DNA of 64,000 nucleotides, from NCBI GenBank assembly GCA_948144175.1, contig CANXME010000553.1, positions 620,001-684,000 of the forward strand, written 5' to 3'. The notes below the pieces were generated by a model. It was not told where the DNA came from. It saw only the letters and a program-made list of their open reading frames with translations, and made no database searches. This document shows positions 20,168 to 29,967 of the stretch, piece after piece. Numbering within the stretch: position 1 is the stretch's first letter; each line of letters starts with the position of its first letter. This DNA comes from Closterium sp. NIES-65 (Eukaryota; Streptophyta; Zygnematophyceae; Desmidiales; Closteriaceae). Both the position numbers and the translations under genes were made by a program.

Positions 20168-23100
20168 CCCGTGCACTGCCCCGTGCGCCAGCAGCGTGCA
20201 GTATATGTTGTCACTCGCATTCGCTGGAATGGTGCGGATCATGTACGTGGGGTCTGGTGGGGGAGGAGGTTGATTTTGAGGGGCCTCAAATATCGCTGGG
20301 ATGGTGCATGTCATGTATTAATTCTAGTTGCATTTAGAAGTGCGGAGGGTATGGTGGGTGGGAGCGGGAGAGAGGATAGCAGGAGGGAACCTTTTAGTGG
20401 GCACACAAGGATGGTGCAAATCATGCCATGCATGTCCGTGGGTTGCGGGGTTCCACCCATCGCACACACTCCAAAGCACATTCTCATTCAACCGCCAGCC
20501 CATCCACGCCTGCACCAACACACTTCAACTAAATCTCTTTGCTCCTGATCTGTGCAGACATCAACAGCCCCACGACCATCAGCCCCGCGTTCCCCGACTC
20601 ACCACGCCCCCTAGCCCCACCACCAATACCACCCACCCACCCAGCACCGATATACTTGAGTTGGATCTCCTTGCGCTGCCCGGCGAAATGACTCTTGATC
20701 TGTGCATACAACCACAGCCCCACCTGCTCACCCACACACAACCCCACACCCATGCACACATGCCCGCACTCATGCCCACACCCATGCACACATGCCCGCA
20801 CTCATGCCCGCACCCATGCACACATGCCCGCACTCATGCCCACACCCATGCACACATGCCCGCACTCATGCCCACACCCATGCACACATGCCCGCACTCA
20901 TGCCCACACCCATGCACACATGCCCGCACTCATGCCCACACCCATGCACACATGCCCGCACTCATGCCCACACCCATGCACACATGCCCGCACACATGCC
21001 CACACCCATGCACACATGCTCGCACTCATGCCCACACCCATGCACACATGCCCGCACTCATGCCCACACCCATGCACACATGCCCGCACTCATGCCCACA
21101 CCCATGCACACATGCCCGCACTCATGCCCACACCCATGCACTCATGCCCACACCCATGCACACATGCCCGCACTCATGCCCACACCCATGCACACATGCC
21201 CGCACTCATGCCCACACCCATGCACTCATGCCCACACCCATGCACACATGCCCGCACTCATGCCCACACCCATGCACACATGCCCGCACTCATGCCCACA
21301 CCCATGCACACATGCCCGCACTCATGCCCACACCCATGCACACATGCCCGCACACATGGCCGCACTCGTGGCCGCACCAATGTATTTGAGTTGAATGTCC
21401 TTGCGCTGCCGCGCGAAGTGGCTCTTGATTTGCCCCGACAGCCACAGCCCCACGTCCATCAGCTTCGCATTCCCCGACGCATCTCGCCCCATCCCTGCAC
21501 CACCAGCAACGTCATCATCGCTGGCGCTCATGTGGCGAGCCATGTTCTCCTGCCCCGCACCCTCCGCCACGACCAGCACGCAGTGCTCGTTCTCATACAG
21601 GCGCCGGTCAATGAAGTCAAACAGGCCTCCTGGGCCCTCCAGGTGGAAGGGCACCTCGGGGATCAGGCAGCAGTCCTGTGTGGAAGGTGGCGCGAGGGGG
21701 GGTTGAGGGGGTTGAGAGGAGGAAAGGGAAGGATGAATAACGGAGCCTCGACGATTAGGAAGAGGGGAAGGGATCGAAGGTGAGCGACCACTGAGGATAC
21801 ACACTCGCACGCACTCACACACGTGCACATTTACCAAATCCCGGCTTGCAAGGTGGCGTGCATGGCGATCTGTCCACAGTACCGCCCCATGAGCTTCACC
21901 AGCCGTGCTGGACATGCTTGAAAGTAGTACAGGGCTAGGCCAGCAAGGACGCACGCACTAACGACGCCCTCACACACACACGCACATACCACGTCCCTGC
22001 TAGCTAGACTGGTGTGCATGGCGATCTGTCTACAGTACCACCCCATGAGCTTCACCAGCCCCACGCCATTGCGAGTGCAGCGAGGAAGGACACTCACACA
22101 CTTCCCCCTCCCCCCACACACACGCACATACCACATCCCTGCTCGCAAGGGTGGCGTGCATGGCGATCTGACCGCAGTACCGCCCCATGAGCTTCACCAG
22201 CCCCACGCCGTTGCGGGTGCTCTCCGCCTCCACATGCGCTGCATATATCGCCCTCTGCGCCTCCTCCACTGCCGTGTCAAACCCGAATGACCGGTCGATT
22301 ATCTGATGGAGGGGCATGTGGAAGGGTGGGAAGCGGGGAGAGAGAGCAGAAGACGGGCGTTGATGACCCTCTGTGTCTCCTCCACTGCCGTGTCAAACCC
22401 GAATGACCGGTCGATTATCTGATGGGGCATGAAGAAGAGTGGAGGAATGAGGGTGGAGAGAGAGGAGGGATGGGGGAGGGCCGTTGCGAGTGCTCTCCGC
22501 CTCCACATGCGCCACGTGGATGGCGAATGTGATCGTGGATCGCCCTCTGCGCCTCCTCCACTGAGCTGAATTTTGAGTCAACTCAAAAGTCAGCTCGAAT
22601 GTGGTCGTGGATCGCCCTCTGCGCCTCCTCCAGTGCTGTTTGGAATCCGAATGACCGGTCGATTATCTGATGGGGCAATGAATAAGAGAAGAGGGATGAG
22701 GGGAGGGAAGAAAAACAAGGCTGTACTGTATGGTGAAAGAAACACTAAGAGAAAGAATACATTACAGGTACCCTGCACAGCTGCAACCTGTCAGGAATCT
22801 TCGTCACCCCCTTCTTCCCCCCTTCTTGCCCATTTCTTGCACCCATTTTTGCCCCTATTACCCCCTTGCCCCGTTGTCCCCCGTGCCCCCCTTTCCCCCG
22901 TGCCCCCCTTGCCCTCGTTGCCCCATTCCCCCCCTTGTCCCCCTTGTACCCCCCCCACCCTTGCCTCCTCGACCCCCTCCACCTGCGATGGTGTGGGCCT
23001 CTAGGGCGAGTGACGCGACTCACAGCGATGTCAATTTTTGAGGCGCCTCAAAAACCCTCCACCTGCGATGGTGTGGGCCTCTAGGGCGAGAGCAGCCACT

Positions 23101-26100
23101 CACAGCGATGGTGTGGGCCTCTAGGGCGAGAGCAGCCACTCACAGCGATGGTGTGGGCCTCTAGGGCGAGAGCAGCCACTCACAGCGATGTCATTGTCAA
23201 TGGTCTTAGGGATGCCTGCCACTGCCACCTTCAGGCCGCGCCGCCTCGTCTCCTGCACCACCACCATCCCAGCACAGCATTGGTGACAGGAGCGGTGGAA
23301 GCGGGGAGAGACATGAAAGACTCAGGGAGGGGTATTGCTTGGAGAAGGATGGGACAAGTGGTAGCAGTGGGGTGTCGAGCGCAGGGAAAGGAAAAGGAAA
23401 ACGAACGGGCGGAGCGACAAGAGATGGACGATGGAGATTAATCGACAACGAGGTGGCTATGAAAGGGAAGTGCACTGTTGCACACATGTGCGAACTTCTG
23501 CAGCAGGATTATGAAATTCTGCTGCTTGCACATGTGTGCAACAGTGCCTTCCCCTCCCCGTCTACCCCCATACTGTCCGTCTACCCCCATACTGTCCGTC
23601 TACCCCCATACTGTCCGTCTACCCCCATACTGTCCGTCTACCCCCATACTGTCCGTCTACCCCCTTACTGTCCGTCTACCCCCATACTGTCCGTCTACCC
23701 CCATACTGTCCGTCTACCCCCATACTGTCCGTCTACCCCCATACTGTCCGTCTACCCCCATACTGTCCGTCTACCCCCATACTGTCCGTCTACCCCCTTA
23801 CTGTCCGTCGACCCCCATACTGTCCGTCTACCCCCATACTGTCCGTCTACCCCCATACTGTCCGTCTACCCCCATACTGTCCGTCTACCCCCATACTGTC
23901 CGTCTACCCCCATACTGTCTGTCTACCCCCATACTGTCCGTCTACCCCCATACTGTCCGTCTACCCCCATACTGTCCGTCTACCCCCATACTGTCCGTCT
24001 ACCCCCATACTGTCCGTCTACCCCCATACTGTCCGTCTACCCCCATACTGTCCGTCTACCCCCATACTGTCCGTCTACCCCCATACTGTCCGTCTACCCC
24101 CATACTGTCCGTCTACCCCCATACTGTCCGTCTACCCCCATACTGTCCGTCTACCCCCATACTGTCCATCTACCCCCATACTGTCCGTCTACCCCCATAC
24201 TGTCCGTCTACCCCCATACTGTCCGTCTACCCCCATACTGTCCGTCTACCCCCATACTGTCCGTCTACCCCCTTACTGTCCGTCTACCCCCATACTGTCC
24301 GTCTACCCCCATACTGTCCGTCTACCCCCATACTGTCCGTCTACCCCCATACTGTCCGTCTACCCCCATACTGTCCGTCTACCCCCATACTGTCCGTCTA
24401 CCCCCATACTGTCCGTCTACCCCCATACTGTCCGTCTACCCCCTTACTGTCCGTCTACCCCCATACTGTCCGTCTACCCCCTTACTGTCCGTCTACCCCC
24501 ATACTGTCCGTCTACCCCCTTACTGTCCGTCTACCCCCTTACTGTCCGTCTACCCCCTTACTGTCCGTCTACCCCCATACTGTCCGTCTACCCCCTTACT
24601 GTCCGTCTACCCCCATACTGTCCGTCTACCCCCTTACTGTCCGTCTACCCCCTTACTGTCCGTCTACCCCCATACTGTCCGTCTACCCCCTTACTGTCCG
24701 TCTACCCCCATACTGTCCGTCTACCCCCTTACTGTCCGTCTACCCCCTTACTGTCCGTCTACCCCCTTACTGTCCGTCTACCCCCATACTGTCCGTCTAC
24801 CCCCTTACTGTCCGTCTACCCCCATACTGTCCGTCTACCCCCTTACTGTCCGTCTACCCCCTTACTGTCCGTCTACCCCCTTACTGTCCGTCTACCCCCT
24901 TACTGTCCGTCTACCCCCATACTGTCCGTCTACCCCCATACTGTCCGTCTACCCCCATACTGTCCGTCTACCCCCATACTGTCCGTCTACCCCCATACTG
25001 TCCGTCTACCCCCATACTGTCCGTCTACCCCCATACTGTCCGTCTACCCCCATACTGTCCGTCTACCCCCATACTGTCCGTCTACCCCCATACTGTCCGT
25101 CTACCCCCATACTGTCCGTCTACCAGCCCCCTGCCTGCCAGACACCCCCTGCCAGCCGGCCGCCTGCTTGCCTGCACTGCCTACCTCATAAATGAGCTCC
25201 GCCCCTCGCTGCGTGCCATCGCCTCCGATGATGAACACCTGCCATGCAATACCATGACATGCCATGCCATGCCGTGCCATGCCATGCCATGCCATGCCAA
25301 GCCATGGGTGCACAGGTGGCAGGGGTTTCGTGGATGAGTGCATGAGCATACGAGTGTAGCGTGATTTGTGCTGTCAACACATGTGTTCCCACCTCACCCA
25401 GTTGACGCCTCACCTAGATGATGCCTCACCAAGTTAACGCCCCACCTGGTCAACGCCCCACCTGGTTGATACCTCACCCAGTTAACGCCTCACCTGGTTA
25501 ATTCCTCACCCAGTTAACACCTCACCAGGTTGATGCCTCACCCAGTTAACGCCCCACCTGGTTGATGCCTCACCCAGTTAACGCCTCACCAAGTTAACGC
25601 CCCACCTGGTTGATGCCTCACCAAGTTAACACCCCACCTGGTCAACGCCCCACCTGGTTGATGCCTCACCAAGTTAACGCCCCACCTGATCAACGCCTCA
25701 CCTGGTCAACGCCCCACCTGGTCAACGCCCCACCTGGTCAACGCCCCACCTGGTCAACGCCCCACCTGGTCAACGTCCCACCTGGTTGATGCCTCTATCC
25801 TCAATCGAGTTGACAATCCGGGTGGTATCGTGCCCGCCGCGGGAAGTACCCAGGAAGGTTCCTCCGCGCTTGTGAATGTCGTTGATCACCCACGGGTTGA
25901 GCTCCATGAGGTTCCGCGAGTAGAAGCCCCGGTACCCACCCTGTGCGCGCAGTATGACAGAGGGAGGGGGGAGGGTGGAAGGAGGGTTAGTGAATACCGT
26001 TGATCACCCACGGGTTGAGCTCCATGAGGTTGCGTGAGTAGAAGCCACGGTAACCGCCCTGTGTGATTGATATGGAGAGGTAGGGGATGGGTTGGAGGGG

Positions 26101-29100
26101 ACAGGGAGCAATCGGTTGGGAGGGGTAGGATGGTGTGTGCGCAGCAACGCAGTCGAGCGCCCCACAGGTTCAGTTCAGCTTGCTCAAATTGCGTGGGTAG
26201 AAGCCGCGGTACCCCCCCCCCCCCCCTGTGCGTGGAGAAGAGATAAGTGAAAGGCGGGGGGAGGGAAGGGGGGGGGCGGGAGATTGGTTGGGAGGAATAG
26301 AGCTTGTGTGCATGGTTCCGATTCCTCCAGCACCCTGTGGGTTTCGACTTTTGAGGCGCCTCAAAAGTCCTCCAGCACCCCATGGGTTCCGCTCCACTAA
26401 AATGCCCCCGCAGGAAGAAAGCCGCTGTGGCCTCCCTGTGTGCGTGCAAGTCACATGCATCATCAGGGAGTGGCAGGAGGACGAGGGTGCAAGACAAGGG
26501 AGTGAGGGGAGGAAAGGAGATAGATTGGTTGGGCAAGTACGGGAACAGTTCACTAACCCTAAGGAATGTGGCGCAGGCATGTAGACTCGTGTGCACATGC
26601 TTCCCATGTGCCTCCTACATGCTTCCATGTGCTTCCATGTGCTTCCCACTTTCTCCAATGTGCTTCCCACGTGCTTCCCTGATGCTTGTGTGGCCTACCA
26701 AGCCAAGCCACTCACATCGATGCCGAGAATGTGCCGTGCGCCGTACTGGAACCAGAGCCCCCACACTATCTCGCGAATCACAGTGTTGAGTCCCGGGCAC
26801 AGCCCCCCGCATGTCACTATGGCTGCCCGCACCTCCCGTGGGTGGTACACCACCTGCACATCCACATGCCATGTCGTACCATGCCATGCCACATGTCATC
26901 CCATGCCATGCCACATTTCATCCCATGCCATGCCACATTTCATCCCATGCCATGTCACATTTCATCCCATGCCATGTCACATTTCATCCTATGCCATACC
27001 ACATTTCATCCCACGCCATGCCACATTTCATCCCATGCCATGTCACATTTCATCCCATGCCATCCCACATTTCATCCCATGCCATCTCACATTTCATCCC
27101 ATGCCATGCCACATTTCATCCCATGCCATCCCACATTTCATCCCATGCCATGCCACATGTCATCCCATGCCATGCCACATTTCATCCCATGCCATGCCAC
27201 ATTTCATCCCATGACATGCCACATTTCATCCCATGCCATGTCACATTTCATCCCATGCCATGCCACATTTCATCCCATGACATGCCACATTTCATCCCAT
27301 GCCATGTCACATTTCATCCCATGCCATGCCACATTTCATCCCATGCCATGCCACATTTCATCCCATGCCATGCCACATTTCATCCCATGTCATGTCACAT
27401 TTCATCCCATGCCATGCCACATTTCATCCCATGCCATGTCACATTTCATCCCATGCCATGTCACATTTCATCCCATGCCATGTCACATTTCATCCCATGC
27501 CATGCCACATGCCATCCACACGCCAACCACATGCCATCCATGACTTGACATGCCATGCCATTCAGCAGCATTCAAGTCATGCGATGCGACAGTGCCACAC
27601 CATGCCATGCCATGCCAAACACACAGCATAGGATAACACCCTACCCCATGCCATCCATGCCATGCCATGCCATGCCACAGCACCCTACCCCAATGCAATG
27701 CCATGCCACAGCACCCTACCCCATGCCACCGCTCACATAGAACGCCAGCATTATCAACATCACAGCCAAAACGCGTCAAACACTTTAGGAGTAACGAACG
27801 GCAGGGAATGCGGCAACAAAACGAACCACAGGAGCATGCAAGCACGCGTCCAGTACCAACCAGCTGCACCTGCACCTTCACCAGCTGCGCCTTCACCAGC
27901 TGCACCTGCACCTTCACCAGCTGCGCCTTCACCTTCACGAGCTGCACAAAAGCAGGTCTGCTTACCCTCTCCCTGGGCCCAGCTCTGCGAAAGTAGCTGA
28001 TGCTGTCCAGTTCAGATAGCCGGGCTGATACCTGGGATGGGGGAGGGGTGACACAGCCGGTGAGGGAGAGGGGAGGGGTGACAGCAGGGATGGAGGGGGG
28101 GAGTGACACAGCATGCTCTGCGAAAGTAGCTGATGCTGTCCAGTTCAGATAGCCGGGCTGATACCTGGGATGGGGGACACAGGGCGGTAAGTAGAGTGAC
28201 ACTTAGATATTGCAGAACTTTTGAGTCGACTCGAAGGACAGAGGGGGGTAAGTAGAGTGACACTTAGATATTGCGGAAGGAGCGGAGCGACAAGGACCAT
28301 CATGGAGAGAGGAGAGTGGGGTGGGTTACGACACGGAGCAAATGAGAGAAGAGAGGGAGCTGGGCGGCTGTGCGAGGGTGGGAGAGAGGCGGGCACAGGT
28401 GCACGGGCGACCTCAGTGGCGAGTCAACAGGGCAAGTTGAGGTGGCAGAGGGGAGCACCCATAGAAGTTACAGCTCAATTAACCCCCTGACGACAGTGAG
28501 CAGCAGAGGTGCCTCACCTGCTGGCACACCATGTCGTTGGGCTCCACAAAATACTGACTGCATGCAGAACAAGGGTGAGTGTGCGGAAGGAGGGGGGGGG
28601 AAGGAGAGGGGGGGAAGGGGGGTGTTGGTAGGCAAGGTACAGGGGCGCATGGGGAAAAAGAAGTGGTGGTTCGACTTGAGTAATAATCGGTGCACCCACT
28701 GAATGCAAAAGAAATGCTTGACTTGCGCACACGTTCGACGCTTGAATGAACAATTAGTGCTTGGATGCACAGTAAGTGCGTGAGGGCGTATCTTTGGTTC
28801 GGGTCATGCACTGTTTGGGTCATCCGTGATTCTTGGAACACCAATCAGGCGCATTTCTGACAGAAAAGTCGAATACCATTGGTCCTCCCATGACCCAAAG
28901 CGTACTGATGACCCAAAGTGGCCTTATGACCCGAACCAAAGATACGCCCTGAATGCACCATCAGGGCGTGAGCGTACAATCAAAGACTAACCGCATAATC
29001 AAAGCCTGAAATCAATCCACTGCCCTACATGTGAAATCCTAGCCCTAAACGTGAACGCAAAACAATGCTTGAGCTGCAAAAGGCACGAGCAGAGGGAGTT

Positions 29101-29967
29101 AAAAACGCTTACTCCAAATGGCGTATGCTGCATTGTCACTAGATTGGGTTGACCAAAAAGGCAGGAGCAGGAGGAGAGAGCAGAGCGGGTGACATGTTGA
29201 TTACTCACTCAACATAGGCGTATGCTGGATTGAGTACCAGTGGATTGCTGTACGTCTGCAGTCACACACACACACACACAAACCCACGAATATATATCTG
29301 TTTGTGATCCAGCACACAATCAGTCACATTTGTTTGAAAATGCACACGTGCTGTTGGAAACAACAAAATCTGTCCAATGCACACGGCGTGAAAATTCGAC
29401 AATGCGGTTACTCAAGGAGAAGCTACGGCATGGAGAGCTATTGCTCAGCTCACCAATAACAGCTCGACACTTGGCACGTGGAGGAAATGTCATGTGGCAC
29501 ATCTCCCCTCGACCTACCTGGAGGTCCGGAATCCACTCGGACAGATGCGGCACGTCGTCCACCTTGGACGAGCAGACCAAAGAGGGCGTGCCACGTGTCA
29601 CACTTTCTCCGTCGGTCCTTTGTATGTCATCTCCACGTCTGCTCTTCCGCGATCGCAATCGCATGGACGTCGTCGTGCGACTTCCGTCGCACGGCAGTCG
29701 CTGGCCGAACAGCGACGTTCGCCGATCGCACAAAGGGTTCCGGCGATCCGCACGCGACGACGGCGACGATCGTGCACGCAAGCTGGAAGGCGAGCAGAAG
29801 CGGCGGGAAGAGAGCACCAGAGTGTTACCACCAGGCATGCGGAACGGAGAGAAGGATTGCGGACCGGATCGGGAGATGCCACGGCTGCCGCTGACGCTGG
29901 GATCGCATGAGAGAATGCTCCCTGCTAACGTGGCTCGCAAGCGACCAATGTCCGCTATTGTGTTCAT
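20168..29967 (-). CDS. PFK: Plant-type ATP-dependent 6-phosphofructokinase, 11 exons, 3' end missing
   Basis: Phosphorylates fructose 6-phosphate to fructose 1,6-bisphosphate in glycolysis. Exons read on the minus strand: 29967-29518, 29255-29209, 28557-28518, 28031-27966, 26853-26716, 25940-25782, 25238-25185, 23252-23184, 22302-22132, 21675-21378, 20253-20168. They sum to 526 codons in one frame with GT-AG borders. Family marks: [53 protein letters not shown] (the GGDGT of ATP users), [11 protein letters not shown] with the catalytic Asp, [12 protein letters not shown], and [15 protein letters not shown]. The first exon is Ser/Arg-rich, which suggests a plastid transit peptide; a start at 30114 is also open. 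After AVHG the sequence meets the LINE array, so about 50-60 usual C-terminal residues are absent from the window. Very long, repeat-filled introns are the striking feature. Confidence 0.85.
20275..20290. repeat. Palindrome P1 at a duplication junction
   Basis: TTTGAGGGGCCTCAAA, seven-base arms around GG, between two copies of the exon 11 start (TCGCTGGAATGGTGC at 20221 and TCGCTGGGATGGTGC at 20293). Confidence 0.75.
20530..20715 (-). repeat. Two decayed copies of the end of phosphofructokinase exon 10
   Basis: On the minus strand, 20715-20650 reads like the exon 10 end ([19 protein letters not shown]) followed by a GTGCTG donor, and about 20600-20530 reads [20 protein letters not shown]. 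Both lie downstream of the true exon end (21378) in intron 10. Confidence 0.7.
20749..21362. repeat. 32-bp minisatellite in phosphofructokinase intron 10
   Basis: About 19 tandem units built from CATGCACACATGCCCGCACT, with CATGCCCACACC completing the unit. The array begins within about 20 bp of the exon 10 donor (ATTG|GTGCGGCC at 21378), and its units resemble that donor-proximal sequence (GTGCGG..ATGTGTGC). The Thr-His-Ala-rich ORFs over it are artefacts of the repeat. Confidence 0.9.
21831..22075 (-). repeat. Two extra copies of the phosphofructokinase exon 9 end with donor site
   Basis: On the minus strand, 22075-21985 repeats the exon 9 end (GLVKLMG.., [12 protein letters not shown]) including its GTATGTGCG donor. 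21905-21835 is a shorter copy whose donor reads GTAAATG. Both are in intron 9, immediately downstream of the functional exon 22302-22132. Confidence 0.75.
22368..22690 (-). repeat. Extra copies of the phosphofructokinase exon 9 start with acceptor site
   Basis: Two partial exon 9 copies lie upstream of the true exon. 22424-22370 reads [17 protein letters not shown] after a CATCAG acceptor, and 22672-22600 reads [17 protein letters not shown] after the same acceptor. A further fragment (22480-22520) matches the AHVEAEST part. Coding mismatches show that they are decaying. Confidence 0.75.
22563..22596. repeat. Palindrome P2 at a duplication junction
   Basis: A 34-bp near-perfect palindrome with core TTTTGAGTCAACTCAAAA. 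The same roughly 33-bp exon 9-derived sequence (GGATCGCCCTCTGCGCCTCC and neighbours) lies on both sides. Confidence 0.85.
22985..23183 (-). repeat. 40-bp tandem copies of the phosphofructokinase exon 8 donor
   Basis: Units starting CACAGCGATG at 23101, 23141 and 23181 are 40 bp apart; diverged units lie at about 22985 and 23061. On the gene strand each unit carries ATCGCT|GTGAGT, the exon 8 end and its donor, so several equivalent 5' splice sites follow one another. Confidence 0.85.
23035..23054. repeat. Palindrome P3 at a duplication junction
   Basis: TTTTTGAGGCGCCTCAAAAA, 20 bp and perfect, between two copies of the unit that begins CCCTCCACCTGCGATGG. Confidence 0.9.
23465..23553. repeat. 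Fold-back sequence in phosphofructokinase intron 7
   Basis: Arms of about 35 nt pair around a short loop. Left arm core is GCACTGTTGCACACATGTGC (23472-23491), and its exact complement lies at 23527-23546. Outer GGGAAG/CTTCCC and inner GCAGCAG/CTGCTGC also pair. It sits directly beside the 19-bp minisatellite. It could be a small fold-back transposon or a hairpin in the intron RNA. Confidence 0.8.
23558..25124. repeat. 19-bp minisatellite, about 82 copies, phosphofructokinase intron 7
   Basis: Unit CCGTCTACCCCCATACTGT with very little drift. The main variant replaces CATAC by CTTAC and is concentrated at about 24440-24905. The array ends about 60 bp from the exon 7 donor (25185). The long Pro/Ser/Tyr/Leu ORFs over it come from the repeat and are not genes. 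Confidence 0.95.
25392..25790 (-). repeat. 16-bp minisatellite made from the exon 6 end and its 5' splice site
   Basis: About 25 units of the type CACCTGGTCAACGCCC. On the gene strand each reads GGGCGTTGACCAG|GTG, a copy of the exon 6 end (GGCATCAACCAG) joined to the GTGGGG donor. The functional donor (exon end 25782) is the unit next to the exon. Variants CACCAAG and CACCCAG alter the exon-side bases of the site. Confidence 0.9.
25985..26225 (-). repeat. Partial copies of the phosphofructokinase exon 6 start
   Basis: 26060-25985 repeats the exon 6 start (the [20 protein letters not shown] region) with a preceding acceptor, and 26225-26150 is a more diverged copy. Both lie in intron 5 upstream of the true exon (25940-25782). 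Confidence 0.75.
26346..26369. repeat. Palindrome P4 at a duplication junction
   Basis: A perfect 24-bp palindrome centred on TTTTGAGGCGCCTCAAAA, with matching GACT/AGTC ends. It lies between two copies of CTCCAGCACCC..TGGGTT, themselves remnants of exon 6. Confidence 0.9.
26885..27515. repeat. 22-bp minisatellite in phosphofructokinase intron 4
   Basis: About 28 units of ATTTCATCCCATGCCATGCC plus AC. It starts about 30 bp from the exon 5 acceptor (26854). Related CATGC-rich runs continue to 27725, and similar CATGC repeats lie at 25250-25305 next to the exon 7 acceptor. Confidence 0.9.
27862..27955. repeat. Short CAGCTGC/CACCTTC minisatellite beside the exon 4 donor
   Basis: Alternating AGCTGCACCTGCACCTTCACC-type units begin about 10 bp from the exon 4 donor (27966). 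Confidence 0.7.
28100..28175 (-). repeat. Partial copy of phosphofructokinase exon 4 with acceptor
   Basis: About 55 of the 66 bases of exon 4 ([16 protein letters not shown]) recur here on the minus strand behind the same CATCCCAG acceptor. The true exon is 28031-27966. Confidence 0.8.
28218..28236. repeat. Palindrome P5 at a duplication junction
   Basis: CTTTTGAGTCGACTCGAAG, a perfect 10-bp core with weaker outer pairing, between two copies of a roughly 36-bp sequence containing GTAAGTAGAGTGACACTTAG. Confidence 0.75.
28784..28949. mobile_element. 166-bp miniature inverted-repeat transposon, family 1
   Basis: Perfect 24-bp terminal inverted repeats starting GGGCGTATCTTTGGTTCGGG, flanked by a TGA target duplication (28781-28783 and 28950-28952). 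No coding capacity. It lies in intron 2 of the phosphofructokinase gene. A 3-bp duplication with GGG-starting ends would fit PIF/Harbinger or CACTA-type transposases; which one is not decided here. Confidence 0.85.

Noticed and set aside
20695..21783. Long ORFs rich in Thr-His-Ala-Cys-Pro
   Set aside because: They are translations of the 32-bp minisatellite in several frames; no start context, conservation or domain.
23558..25124. CRISPR-like array
   Set aside because: Units are contiguous without unique spacers, in a eukaryotic intron, with no cas genes.
23339..25337. Three 550-620-codon ORFs of [19 protein letters not shown] repeats
   Set aside because: A 19-bp unit gives the same peptide in all three frames; it lies inside a phosphofructokinase intron.
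26591..27548. ORFs of His-Phe-Ile-Pro-Cys repeats
   Set aside because: Translation of the 22-bp minisatellite in intron 4.
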